A stretch of DNA of 49,817 nucleotides from an uncultured bacterium (GTDB taxonomy: Bacteria; Cyanobacteriota; Vampirovibrionia; Gastranaerophilales; Gastranaerophilaceae), in assembly GCA_902792085.1 (NCBI GenBank), contig CADAYE010000005.1, positions 1 to 49,817 of the forward strand. Reading direction: 5' to 3'. A model generated the notes under the pieces. That model had not been told where the DNA came from and searched no databases. It saw only the letters and a list, made by a program, of their open reading frames with translations. Shown here piece after piece: positions 25,071-33,642 of this stretch. The translations under genes and the position numbers were made by a program. Within the stretch, counting starts at the first letter, position 1. Each line of letters begins with the position of its first letter.

Positions 25071-26308
25071 ATGACTACAAAAAAAAAATCGTAACATTTT
25101 TGAAACCGTTTATTAAAAATGCGGTAAATCCTTTATTGTATTATGTAGATAATGAAGGCTTTTCAGTATTCAAAAACTTTTGTCTGTTTAAAAATAACGG
25201 GAACAAGTACAATAAAATTATCCCTGTCAAAGATGCAGGACAAATTCTTGAATATAGAATTAAACTAAATAAGAAAATCAGACTGTTTACAATTTTCATT
25301 ACAATTTTTCTCTATCTTATATTCATCCATCTTCTATACAGTTTCAAAGGGCTTTTGCTTTGCGAAATCCTTTGGATTATTTCATATTTTTCAGTAAGAA
25401 TCAAATGCTCCGAATTGTATAAGCAAAGACTTTTAAAAACCTTCGGGCAATATGAGGTTGCGGATTTTGAGCCGCATATTACACCGGAAAAACAAAAAGA
25501 ATATCTTAAAAACTTCATGTGGAAAGTTTTATTTATAGCAGCCTTATTGGGTATATTTTTGAGTTTCTCATTTATTTTGCAGGGATTAATCAGATATAAT
25601 GTCAACAAATCAAAGCCAAATTATAACAACGCAGAAATTATATCAGAAATTTATACAAAATTTTATCCTGAAATTCCGATGATATATGAAATCAGAGCGC
25701 AGGAAGATTACATTTCGGGAGATTTTGAAAACGCAGAAAAAAATTATATCAAAGCACTTGATATGTACGATAAAAAATTTAGAGAAAAAGACTATACAAA
25801 GTTTGCTAACCTGCTTTATATTGCAAAAAAATCAAGCGGTTCCCAAAATGCAATAGATTTGTTTAATGAATATACAACTAAGAAAAAAACTAACATTCAG
25901 CAGCAAATAAAACTTCTCTGGATAAAATCAATGTTCAGTATCTCAAGTGGGTTGTCGGATTTTGTTGAAAATGATTATGATGATCTATTAACATCTGTCA
26001 GCAGCAATAAAAATAAAAAATATGAGTTTTACATAATGTCTGATAAAGCATACATGCTATATCTTATGAAAAATTATAAAGGCGCATTAAATATATATGA
26101 TGTTCTTATTCCTTATGCTAAAGAGAATAAAGACAAATTCGCCCAGGATATACCAAGACTTCTGGCGGAAAGAGGATTTACAAAAAAACAAATAAAAGAT
26201 AATACCGGTGCGAATTCTGATTTTCTTGAATCAAAGATTGACTTATACGAAATAAAAAAATATGAGCCTAAAATCAATAAACCAACTTTTATTGTGCCAA
26301 AATATTAA
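25061..26308 (+). CDS. Unknown membrane protein with C-terminal TPR-like helices
   Basis: A 415-residue protein. Two closely spaced hydrophobic helices lie at about 74-113 and another at about 155-178. The remaining 230 residues are soluble and look like TPR-type helical repeats (EDYISGDFENAEKNYIKALDMY; KAYMLYLMKNYKGALNIYDVL). I prefer the ATG at 25061 over a TTG six bases earlier because of spacing from cagga. It overlaps the upstream RNase H-like gene by 10 bases and the convergent tmk by 20 bases. Role unknown; a membrane scaffold is plausible. Confidence 0.75.
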   Translation: MRINDYKKKIVTFLKPFIKNAVNPLLYYVDNEGFSVFKNFCLFKNNGNKYNKIIPVKDAGQILEYRIKLNKKIRLFTIFITIFLYLIFIHLLYSFKGLLLCEILWIISYFSVRIKCSELYKQRLLKTFGQYEVADFEPHITPEKQKEYLKNFMWKVLFIAALLGIFLSFSFILQGLIRYNVNKSKPNYNNAEIISEIYTKFYPEIPMIYEIRAQEDYISGDFENAEKNYIKALDMYDKKFREKDYTKFANLLYIAKKSSGSQNAIDLFNEYTTKKKTNIQQQIKLLWIKSMFSISSGLSDFVENDYDDLLTSVSSNKNKKYEFYIMSDKAYMLYLMKNYKGALNIYDVLIPYAKENKDKFAQDIPRLLAERGFTKKQIKDNTGANSDFLESKIDLYEIKKYEPKINKPTFIVPKY

Positions 26309-26903
26309 ACTCTTTTAAAACAGATTCAAAAACTTTATCAATAGGTTTGGTCGCATCAATAACCTTAACCCTTTGAGGTTCGTTTTTTGCAATTTCAAGA
26401 TACCCGTTTCTTACTCTGTTAAAAAAGTCATTTCCGGCACTTTCCATTCGGTCTTTTTCTGCTCCTACCCGAGACATTGAAGTATCTATATCAATATCAA
26501 AAACTAAGGTTAAATCAGGTTTTAAACCATCAGTTGCGATATGATTTAATTTATTAATTTGCTCAATATCAATCCCTCTGCCGTAGCCTTGATACGCAAC
26601 AGTACTATCTGTATGACGGTCGCAAAGAATAATCTGCCCTCTTTTAAGAGCAGGTTTAACAATTGTATCAATATGTTGTGCTCTGTCTGCTAAAAATAAA
26701 AAAGATTCACAACGATTAGAAACCTCTCCGTCATAATTCAGCAATATATCTCTTAACTTTTCACCAAGTCCCCTTGCTCCGGGTTCTCTTGTAACAAGAA
26801 CATCAAAATTTTTATTAATCAAATACTCTTTTAATAGGTTTAATTGCGTAGTTTTACCACATCCGTCTGCTCCCTCGAAAGTTATAAATAATCCCTTATT
26901 CAT
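26289..26903 (-). CDS. tmk: Thymidylate kinase
   Basis: Phosphorylates dTMP to dTDP. The P-loop FEGADGCGKTTQ is at residues 7-18, followed by the dTMP-binding DRHTDSTVAYQGYGRG and the lid region. The 204-residue length is standard. Its 3' end overlaps the opposite-strand TPR gene by 20 bases, so no terminator fits between them. Confidence 0.97.
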   Translation of the reverse strand: MNKGLFITFEGADGCGKTTQLNLLKEYLINKNFDVLVTREPGARGLGEKLRDILLNYDGEVSNRCESFLFLADRAQHIDTIVKPALKRGQIILCDRHTDSTVAYQGYGRGIDIEQINKLNHIATDGLKPDLTLVFDIDIDTSMSRVGAEKDRMESAGNDFFNRVRNGYLEIAKNEPQRVKVIDATKPIDKVFESVLKEFNILAQ

Positions 26904-27047
26904 TTCTATCCCTCTTTATAAAAAATTATATCAAAAAAATATAAGGAAATTTTTATGTAACAAATTGTAAACAAAACCGAAAGTCGTGAAATCAGTCATT
27001 TTCTAAATTTTTTATATAAAAGAGAGAGTTTATAAGAGAGATTATTC

Positions 27048-28991
27048 ATGGCAATCGGCGTAAACGGAAATTCAAACCAAATAGATCTTCAAAAGTTGAT
27101 ACAATTACGTATGAACGGGAAGACTGGTCGACCCGGAGCTGCTAAAAAAGCACCGGGCATGTCAATGAATGAATCTATTTTCAGCAAAAATGCTCAAATG
27201 GTCAGCGGTCAGAATAATACTGTTGCAAAAGCAGGTCAGACAAATACCGCTGATAATGTTGCAAATGTTAATACCGCAAAATCTATTGACGGGATAAAAA
27301 AGGCTGAAAATACAAAAGGGGCAGATAAAACTGAAGGCACTCAAGGTCAACAGCAGGAAAAACCTGAATTAAACATTGGGAATATTGATTTTGACAACCT
27401 TGGTACACTTTCAACAAGTGAACTTCAGGAAGTTAAAGGTCAACTAAAAGATATTCTTAATAATGATGTTCCGTTATTCTTGATAAAACCTTTTGAACAA
27501 AAATTAGACAAAGTAAACGCTGAAATTCAGAACAGAAACGAACAAGACGGGAATAAGTTATCAGAAGATAATGTAAAAGCAGAAGAAAAACAGAAAAAAA
27601 GCATTGAAGAACAAAATGAAGATGCTAAAAAAGACTCTGCCGCATCAGCAAGCGACGGTAAAGCAGCAACAAGACAAACAGAACAAGGAACTGCAACCAT
27701 CAATAAAACAAGTGCAGACATGAAAGATCAGGCAAGGGATACCAAAGCCGCTGAGAAGAAAATGAAGTCAGATATGGCAAAAGGTCAAAAACTTCTTGAT
27801 GCAAATGAAAAGAAAATGATGGCTGCGACTAATGATATCAATACATTATCAGAACAAAACGAACAAATTAATGCAGAAATTGAAGGGTTAAGCGGTCAAA
27901 TTGAAACTCTTGGCGAAAATGCAGACCAAAGCGAAATAGAATCATTAACTCAACAAATTACCGCAAAAGGTCAAACCGTAGAATCAAACCAAAATAATAT
28001 CGGTAAAAAAGCCGTTACAATAAAGAAATTTCAGGCTTCTTCAGGTCAAACAATCAGAAGATTAACAAAATCATCACAAAAATTTACAAGAACAATGGTT
28101 CAAAACCAAAAAGCAGCCGCTGCATCACAACAAGAACAGAGTAAAATTCTTGACATCGCAAATAAAGCAGATGAAATTTCAGGTTATGTTGCAACATCAG
28201 GTCAAATGACTCAGTATGTTGGTAAAGGCATGATTGCATTAGGTTCAGCAATGATAACAGGCGGTCAGGCATTAATAAGCGCAGGTATGGTAACAGAAAA
28301 AATAGGTATCGGTGTTGAAACAGTCGGGAACTATGGTAAAATGGCTGCAAATATCACAAAGACTGCTGTTTACGCAGCAGAAGGCAACATTATGGGCGCA
28401 GTCATGAGCGCAGGTTCAGCAGTAATGTCAGGTGCATCAGCAGTAAAAGGTACAAAAGAAATGGCCGGCGGATTCCAAAGCGTAAACAAAGAAGGCGCAA
28501 AAGCAGCACAAAAATTACAAAATAAAGCAGCGAATAAGGCAAAAGAAGCAAGCGATAAAGCTGCAGAATTAGCAGCAAAAGGCGGAAGTGCCGATAAAAT
28601 TCAGACATTGAACGATAAAGCCGGAGAATTAAATAAAAAAGCAGGTAATATTGGAGAATTCAAAGACGGCATTCAGGGTAAAATAGATAATCACAACATG
28701 AAACAATTTGATAAAGCCATGGCAAAAGCAAGCAAACATGCAGATCAAACTGAATTCAATAACATGGCAAAAGATCATATGGAACTCGGCAAAGAAAAGG
28801 CAGCCGCAAAATTTGCAGAAGAATCAGAAAAGAAATTTGCAAGTAAGATGGAAAAAGCAATGCAATTCGGAAGTTTCGCAATGACAGCAGCATCACAAAT
28901 GGGTGTTATGAACCAGGGCGGTGGTGTTGGAGCTGTCAGAACAGGAGGTCACGGAATTGCTCAATATTCAAAAAGAAGAAGAATCGCATAA
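27048..28991 (+). CDS. Large coiled-coil protein with hydrophobic centre, translocator-like
   Basis: A 647-residue protein, not recognised. Residues 1-135 are Asn/Thr/Lys/Gly-rich and probably flexible. Residues about 160-385 form long Gln/Lys/Glu-rich coiled coils. A glycine/alanine-rich hydrophobic stretch at about 390-475 (GKGMIALGSAMITGGQALIS; AEGNIMGAVMSAGSAVMSGA) could form membrane hairpins. A second helical region rich in Ala and Lys follows, ending YSKRRRIA. Coiled coil, hydrophobic centre and coiled coil without a signal peptide is the layout of type III translocators such as IpaB/YopB, but no secretion or chaperone gene is nearby. Strong terminator at 28991. Confidence 0.8.
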   Translation: MAIGVNGNSNQIDLQKLIQLRMNGKTGRPGAAKKAPGMSMNESIFSKNAQMVSGQNNTVAKAGQTNTADNVANVNTAKSIDGIKKAENTKGADKTEGTQGQQQEKPELNIGNIDFDNLGTLSTSELQEVKGQLKDILNNDVPLFLIKPFEQKLDKVNAEIQNRNEQDGNKLSEDNVKAEEKQKKSIEEQNEDAKKDSAASASDGKAATRQTEQGTATINKTSADMKDQARDTKAAEKKMKSDMAKGQKLLDANEKKMMAATNDINTLSEQNEQINAEIEGLSGQIETLGENADQSEIESLTQQITAKGQTVESNQNNIGKKAVTIKKFQASSGQTIRRLTKSSQKFTRTMVQNQKAAAASQQEQSKILDIANKADEISGYVATSGQMTQYVGKGMIALGSAMITGGQALISAGMVTEKIGIGVETVGNYGKMAANITKTAVYAAEGNIMGAVMSAGSAVMSGASAVKGTKEMAGGFQSVNKEGAKAAQKLQNKAANKAKEASDKAAELAAKGGSADKIQTLNDKAGELNKKAGNIGEFKDGIQGKIDNHNMKQFDKAMAKASKHADQTEFNNMAKDHMELGKEKAAAKFAEESEKKFASKMEKAMQFGSFAMTAASQMGVMNQGGGVGAVRTGGHGIAQYSKRRRIA

Positions 28992-29020
28992 AAAAAACAC
29001 CCTTTAAGGGTGTTTTTTTT
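28991..29020 (+). terminator. Intrinsic terminator of the translocator-like gene
   Basis: A 14-bp stem aaaaaaacaccctt with its complement followed by a run of T, starting at the stop codon. Confidence 0.9.
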
Positions 29021-29047
29021 TAATTTATATGAATTTATTATTTAATA

Positions 29048-29377
29048 TTAAACTCTTTTCAATACAGAATAAGCAACCGCAATAACAACAGATGCAATAA
29101 ATGCGCTCAAAACATCTTCAAGATGATACTGCGGAATGAGATAAGAAACCCCATATAAAATACCGAAGTTTATAACAAGATTAAACAATCCTAAAGATAC
29201 AAGATTTATTGGAAACGCAATGAGTTTTAAAAGCGGTTTTATAAAAATATTCACAACTGTCAAAACCAAAGCAATGAGCATAGCAAATGCGAAATTTTCA
29301 ACACTTATGCCAGGCAAATAACAAGTTCCTGTAATTACAAGAGCAAATATTAGCCATTTTACTATCAGTTTAATCAT
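29048..29377 (-). CDS. Small four-helix membrane protein (phage-holin-family, YvlD-like)
   Basis: A 109-residue protein made almost entirely of four membrane helices (about 5-23, 28-48, 58-76, 86-105), with the family-typical FIKPLLKLIAFPINLVSLGL loop. This matches the uncharacterised 'phage holin family / 4TM' membrane proteins common in bacterial chromosomes. The holin label is historical; no phage genes are near. It follows a small secreted protein gene by 14 bases. Confidence 0.85.
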   Translation of the reverse strand: MIKLIVKWLIFALVITGTCYLPGISVENFAFAMLIALVLTVVNIFIKPLLKLIAFPINLVSLGLFNLVINFGILYGVSYLIPQYHLEDVLSAFIASVVIAVAYSVLKRV

Positions 29378-29391
29378 TATAATTTAGACCC

Positions 29392-29748
29392 TTAATCTTC
29401 ACTCGAATCCGAATCTTTAATGATTATGTTACCGTTTGAATCTTTAGTAAATTTCATATTTTTGTTTCTGCGGAAATTTAAAATACCTTTTGACGAGCCA
29501 TAACTCGGATTGAAGTGTTTGTTACCTGCTCTGTATTCAGCAGCAGCATCTTTTTGTTCACGTTTTTGTTTGTACTGTTCCGGATGATTTTCAAAATCAA
29601 GAGTAACATCATGTTCCATCTGTCTGCGCATCATCGGGTAAAAATCCATTGTACTTTCTGACGGATTTGAATAAGTTGGTGAAAACGCAAAGACTTCACA
29701 ACCTGAGCAAAATGATAAAATTAACAATGCTAATAAAAGTTTTCTCAT
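29392..29748 (-). CDS. Small exported protein, possible lipoprotein
   Basis: A 118-residue protein with an N-terminal signal (MRKLLLALLILSFCSGCEVFA). FCSGC could be a weak lipobox, or signal peptidase I could cut after VFA. The mature part is hydrophilic, with Glu/Lys/Arg-rich helices and an acidic Ser/Asp end. Function unknown. It is first in a two-gene unit with the 4TM protein. Confidence 0.75.
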   Translation of the reverse strand: MRKLLLALLILSFCSGCEVFAFSPTYSNPSESTMDFYPMMRRQMEHDVTLDFENHPEQYKQKREQKDAAAEYRAGNKHFNPSYGSSKGILNFRRNKNMKFTKDSNGNIIIKDSDSSED

Positions 29749-29926
29749 AATTAACTCCTTAACTGATACCTCAGTAATAATATTAACATATTATTAACGC
29801 TAAAATCAAATTTTGCACTTATTACCTATATTTTTTAAACATTTATTAACAAAAAGTCTGATGAAAATGGGAATCTCAAAGTTTAAGATTTTAATATAAA
29901 TCCTCAACTCTTCTGATTGCTCAGCA

Positions 29927-29955
29927 GTCCTCATTGCAAAAATGAGGACTTTTCC
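29927..29955 (+). terminator. Terminator-like hairpin without an upstream plus-strand gene
   Basis: Arms gtcctcatt (29927-29935) and aatgaggac (29941-29949) around gcaaa, followed by a T-rich run. No plus-strand gene precedes it; it may end a small RNA from the 29749-29926 gap or protect the next unit from read-through. Nothing else was recognised in that gap. Confidence 0.5.
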
Positions 29956-29967
29956 TTTCTTTACAAA

Positions 29968-29996
29968 ATGACAAAAAACTGAATAAATTGTATAAT
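29968..29996 (+). promoter_or_regulatory. Promoter of the PilZ-decarboxylase unit
   Basis: ATGACA (29968-29973) and a perfect TATAAT (29991-29996), 17-base spacer. Confidence 0.7.
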
Positions 29997-30025
29997 GAGT
30001 AAGTAATATTCTGAGTGATTAGATG

Positions 30026-30057
30026 GAGATTCTTCGGACAAAGCCCACAGAATGGCA
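30026..30057. repeat. Palindromic intergenic repeat in the PilZ leader
   Basis: The core gagattcttcggac...cagaatg has complementary ends (attct/agaat) and resembles short palindromes scattered in such genomes. It covers the ATG at 30052, arguing against that codon as the gene start. Confidence 0.5.
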
Positions 30058-30096
30058 AAAGCGAAGAATTTCATACCTGACAAAGAAAGGATAAAT

Positions 30097-30687
30097 ATGA
30101 GAGAATTAGTTTCAGAAGGTCAAACAGCGATAATTATACCACCTGATTACAAATATGCGAATAAAGGTACAGTTACTGCAGTTACAGCAGGTGATTTTAC
30201 ACTTGAACTTGAAAAAGAACCGGAACATATTTTGCTTAATACGTATTGCGAATTTTATACCCAAACAAAGCATGGCAAATTGTATTTTGATTCTTTTGCA
30301 AAATCAATTAATAGAAAAACACTTGTTATTGCAAGTCCTGCGAAACATAAATTTTTACAAAGACGACAATATACGCGTATTAAGTTTGTAAACAATCTTA
30401 ATATGATATATAACGGCAACACTTATGATATCAAAACACTTGATGTATCAGCAGGCGGTATGAAAATTCACAGTGATAATAAAATTGATATAGAAGGGAA
30501 TTACGAAATTTCTGTACCTATATCAGAAACCAAAAGTGTAGATTGCACATTTCAGCCTATCAGAATAGAAAAAGCGAAAGAGGGAGGATTTACTGTTTCA
30601 GGTCAGTTTGCTTATAAAACAAGCCGTGACAAGATGATTCTTACGCAATTCTGTGCAAAAAGAAATGTTGAAATAAAAAATAAATAA
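30097..30687 (+). CDS. PilZ-domain c-di-GMP receptor-like protein
   Basis: A 196-residue YcgR-like protein. The C-terminal PilZ domain has the binding residues RRQYTR (RxxxR) and DVSAGG (DxSxxG); the N-terminal half resembles a PilZN/YcgR beta domain. I choose the ATG at 30097 because gaaagga lies five bases upstream; the ATG at 30052 falls in a palindromic repeat. It probably senses c-di-GMP, such as that made by the cyclase at 9310. The decarboxylase follows after 16 bases and is likely cotranscribed. Confidence 0.88.
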   Translation: MRELVSEGQTAIIIPPDYKYANKGTVTAVTAGDFTLELEKEPEHILLNTYCEFYTQTKHGKLYFDSFAKSINRKTLVIASPAKHKFLQRRQYTRIKFVNNLNMIYNGNTYDIKTLDVSAGGMKIHSDNKIDIEGNYEISVPISETKSVDCTFQPIRIEKAKEGGFTVSGQFAYKTSRDKMILTQFCAKRNVEIKNK

Positions 30688-30703
30688 TCGGGGAATTAAA
30701 TTA

Positions 30704-31741
30704 ATGAGTCTTGTCAGATTATTAGAATCAAAAAATAAGAAAATTCTTTTTACCACACCTTCACATGGACAAAAGAACGGATTATATCCGCCTTTGTCAA
30801 GTATGTATAAAATAGACATATCGGAAACTGACTGCTATAACCCGCAAGAAGAACTTACAAGAGTACAGTTATGGGCAAGGTCTGTTTATCAGACTTACTC
30901 AACAACGTTTCTGACAAACGGCTCTACAAGCGGTATTATTGCAGCAGTATTATCCTGCACAAGAGTCGGAGATAAGGTGCTTATTGCCTCAAATGCACAC
31001 CCATGTCATTTTAATGCAGTAAAACTTGCAGGTGCAAGAGCATTGACCTATGACCTCGACATTGACCCTGAATGGGGGGTACCGTTAGAAACAAAACCTG
31101 AAATTATAGAAAGTTACCTCAACAGATACGATATAAAAACAGTTATAATAACCTCTCCGACTTATGAAGGAATTATATCGGATATAGAAGAAATAAAAAC
31201 AATTTGCGAAAGAAATAATGCGTTTTTAATTGTCGATGAAGCACACGGAGCATTGTATCCGTTTTCTGACAACCTTCCATTGTCAGCAGTAAATATTGCA
31301 GATTTTACGGTCCAATCATTACACAAAACCGCAGGTGGGCTTAACCCGACAGCACTTTTGCATTGCAACTGCGAAATAGATGTTAAACCCGCGCTTGATA
31401 TGTTCATGACGACATCACCATCTTATCCTTTATTAGCGTCAATTGAGGAAAATATCGCATATCTTGATTCTAAAGAAGGCAGGAAAGAAATTGAAAATCT
31501 TATAACAAGATTGGACAGAATAAGAGAAAAAGCCACCGGTTGCCAATTTTTCGGAGATGATCCGACAAAACTTTTAATCAAAGTTGGCGGTTTATCAGGT
31601 TATGAACTTTCACAAATACTCTATGATGATTTTGATATTGAAGATGAAAGAACGAACGAAAAATCAACCATGCTGCTTTGCGGTATAGGTACAGACAATA
31701 AAAAACTTGATAAACTTGAACAGGCACTTTGCAAATTATAG
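30704..31741 (+). CDS. PLP-dependent Orn/Lys/Arg decarboxylase-like enzyme, short form
   Basis: A 345-residue fold type I PLP enzyme of the Orn/Lys/Arg decarboxylase major domain. Landmarks are FLTNGSTSGIIAAVLSC, the PLP aspartate in VDEAHGALYPF, and the lysine site SLHKTAGGLNPTALL. Family members such as SpeA/YaaO are usually about 480 residues; here the C-terminal domain is reduced, so substrate choice is uncertain. With speD at 43911 it may supply polyamine synthesis via arginine or lysine decarboxylation. It follows the PilZ gene closely. Confidence 0.85.
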   Translation: MSLVRLLESKNKKILFTTPSHGQKNGLYPPLSSMYKIDISETDCYNPQEELTRVQLWARSVYQTYSTTFLTNGSTSGIIAAVLSCTRVGDKVLIASNAHPCHFNAVKLAGARALTYDLDIDPEWGVPLETKPEIIESYLNRYDIKTVIITSPTYEGIISDIEEIKTICERNNAFLIVDEAHGALYPFSDNLPLSAVNIADFTVQSLHKTAGGLNPTALLHCNCEIDVKPALDMFMTTSPSYPLLASIEENIAYLDSKEGRKEIENLITRLDRIREKATGCQFFGDDPTKLLIKVGGLSGYELSQILYDDFDIEDERTNEKSTMLLCGIGTDNKKLDKLEQALCKL

Positions 31742-31783
31742 TTTTGTGGCAAATTATTTTATGTTTGAATTTATAATTCATAT

Positions 31784-32746
31784 ATGCAAATTTTATATAA
31801 TTACAACATTAGAACTGGATATTCTAAAAATAAACCTAAATTTACGGGGCATTCTGGTTTTGAGAAACTACCATTTTATGTAGGTTTAACAAAAGGAGTT
31901 ACAACAGAAACAAGATTATTTAGAGATTTTGAAACGATAGATTTTGCAACAAAATACATTAAGAGCGTTTTTAAGAATACTCAAAAAAATATTGTAGTTG
32001 GAGCCTGCTCAACAGGAGAAGAAGTTTATTCTATTAAGATGCTAATGCATGGAGAGTCATATAATATTACAGGATTTGATATTGGTAAGAATACAATAAA
32101 ACAGGCAAAATCAGGAATTATAGAATTAAATATACCAACAGATAAAAATTCAGAATATTATACGAAAATTATAGATATGGACACATATAAAGATTCATTC
32201 CTCGCAAAGGATGATGAAAATATAAGCAAAAAACAACAATTTCTTAAAGAAATTTTCAGTAAAACTTTTGAAAAAACAGAAATTAAAACCAAATTAATGT
32301 ACAGGGTGTCCGAAAGATTGCGAAAAATCTTTGATATAGCATTTGTAGAATTTGACAAACAACATTTTAAATGCAAAGAAATAGATAAAAACTGTAAATT
32401 TGTTCAAGGGAATATAGAAGAACTTGATAAAATTATTTCTCAAGAGCAATGTGTTCATTTATTTAGTTTCAAAAATGCATTATATCATCTCATTACAGAC
32501 AATGACAACTATCATAGAGAAAGCATCTCACACCAAAGAGTCAAAATAATCCTTGATAAAATATTTAAAGATATAAACAAAACACTCCACAAAGAAGGTC
32601 TATTTATAATGGGAGAAACAGAAAACAAACAACATATGAACATGCATTTTGTAAGCAAAGGACTACTTGAAAACGGATTTGTACCAATAAGAATGAGGAA
32701 TAGACCATATCTTAACATATGGAAAAAGGTAAAAGAAGTGGAATAA
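31784..32746 (+). CDS. CheR-like methyltransferase with atypical N-terminus
   Basis: A 320-residue protein whose SAM-binding core is like CheR: ETRLFRDFETIDF corresponds to the ET-FFRD motif, and VVGACSTGEEVYSIKML to the ASCSTGEEPYS motif. The usual N-terminal CheR helical domain is missing; instead residues 1-30 carry KPKFTGHSGF, similar to leaders on two other proteins here. No chemotaxis genes are near, so the target is unlikely to be a chemoreceptor. A TATAAT at 31772-31777 sits six bases before the ATG, predicting a leaderless mRNA. Confidence 0.78.
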   Translation: MQILYNYNIRTGYSKNKPKFTGHSGFEKLPFYVGLTKGVTTETRLFRDFETIDFATKYIKSVFKNTQKNIVVGACSTGEEVYSIKMLMHGESYNITGFDIGKNTIKQAKSGIIELNIPTDKNSEYYTKIIDMDTYKDSFLAKDDENISKKQQFLKEIFSKTFEKTEIKTKLMYRVSERLRKIFDIAFVEFDKQHFKCKEIDKNCKFVQGNIEELDKIISQEQCVHLFSFKNALYHLITDNDNYHRESISHQRVKIILDKIFKDINKTLHKEGLFIMGETENKQHMNMHFVSKGLLENGFVPIRMRNRPYLNIWKKVKEVE

Positions 32747-32749
32747 ACA

Positions 32750-33535
32750 TTACAGATAATTAGCCAAAATTTTCTTTACATAGTTTTGAGTTTCTTTATA
32801 TGGCGGAACACCTGAGTATTTATCAACGGCATTTGGACCTGCATTGTACGCTGCAAGCGCAAGAATTACATTTCCGTTATATTTATTAAGCATTGATTTT
32901 AAATATTTTACACCTCCCTCAACATTTTGCTGAGGATTAAAGGGGTCTTTTACACCGAGAGATTTTGCAGTTGACGGCATAAGTTGCATCAAACCCATAG
33001 CACCGACTTTTGATTTTGCTTTCGGGTTAAATCCTGATTCCTGTTTAATTACTGCCTGAACAAGTTTTTCATCAACACCGTGTTTTCTTGCAACAGTATT
33101 CACCATATCAAGAATTTGACTGTTTGATGTCCTTATTTCAGGCTTTGAATAATCTCTGCGTGCATCATTTACTTCCTGTATAGCTTTTTGCAAAATACTG
33201 TTTGTCATACTGCTTGTATCAATATCATCAGAACCGTATATACTCCCGTTGACATTCAAAGACGCAGGACTACCTATATTAGTATTTTTTAAAACCTCAG
33301 GATTTAAAAGTAATGAACCAAAATTTGTCTGTTTTGTTTTTGACAAAACTTTTTCAAAAGACTGAACATTTTTTCCGTCGCCAGGGTAAATTGTATCAAG
33401 CGGATTTGACTTAGGCTGAGACGGATTCATTGCTCTTGACATATTATTTACATAAGAATTTAACTGCGCCGCTCTTTGCATAGCCGCACTCTTTCCGCCG
33501 GAATTCAACAAACTTTGAATCATTTGTGAGAACAT
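32750..33535 (-). CDS. Lytic transglycosylase (SLT domain)
   Basis: A 261-residue protein with a C-terminal SLT-type domain (about 145-261). The catalytic glutamate is in IKQESGFNPKAKS, followed by GLMQLMPSTAKSLGV and LAAYNAGPNAVDKY. It cleaves peptidoglycan glycan strands. The ATG at 33535 is preferred because ggaggt lies 10 bases before it; the ATG at 33559 would put that site inside the gene. There is no signal peptide, and residues 1-130 are low-complexity, so export may be non-standard, as with secretion-associated transglycosylases. Confidence 0.92.
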   Translation of the reverse strand: MFSQMIQSLLNSGGKSAAMQRAAQLNSYVNNMSRAMNPSQPKSNPLDTIYPGDGKNVQSFEKVLSKTKQTNFGSLLLNPEVLKNTNIGSPASLNVNGSIYGSDDIDTSSMTNSILQKAIQEVNDARRDYSKPEIRTSNSQILDMVNTVARKHGVDEKLVQAVIKQESGFNPKAKSKVGAMGLMQLMPSTAKSLGVKDPFNPQQNVEGGVKYLKSMLNKYNGNVILALAAYNAGPNAVDKYSGVPPYKETQNYVKKILANYL

Positions 33536-33642
33536 GTAACTACTACCTCCCAAGTACACAATAATTTTACTAAAAATATTGTGTAAATGTATCCACCAAA
33601 TGATTTAATGATTTAAAAATAAAAGTCAATGGCAAATGGAAT

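Noticed and set aside
27048-29377. Prophage remnant (tape-measure-like protein plus holin-family protein)
   Set aside because: No other phage genes occur, the holin-family protein belongs to a common chromosomal 4TM family, and the genes lie on opposite strands with their own terminator.
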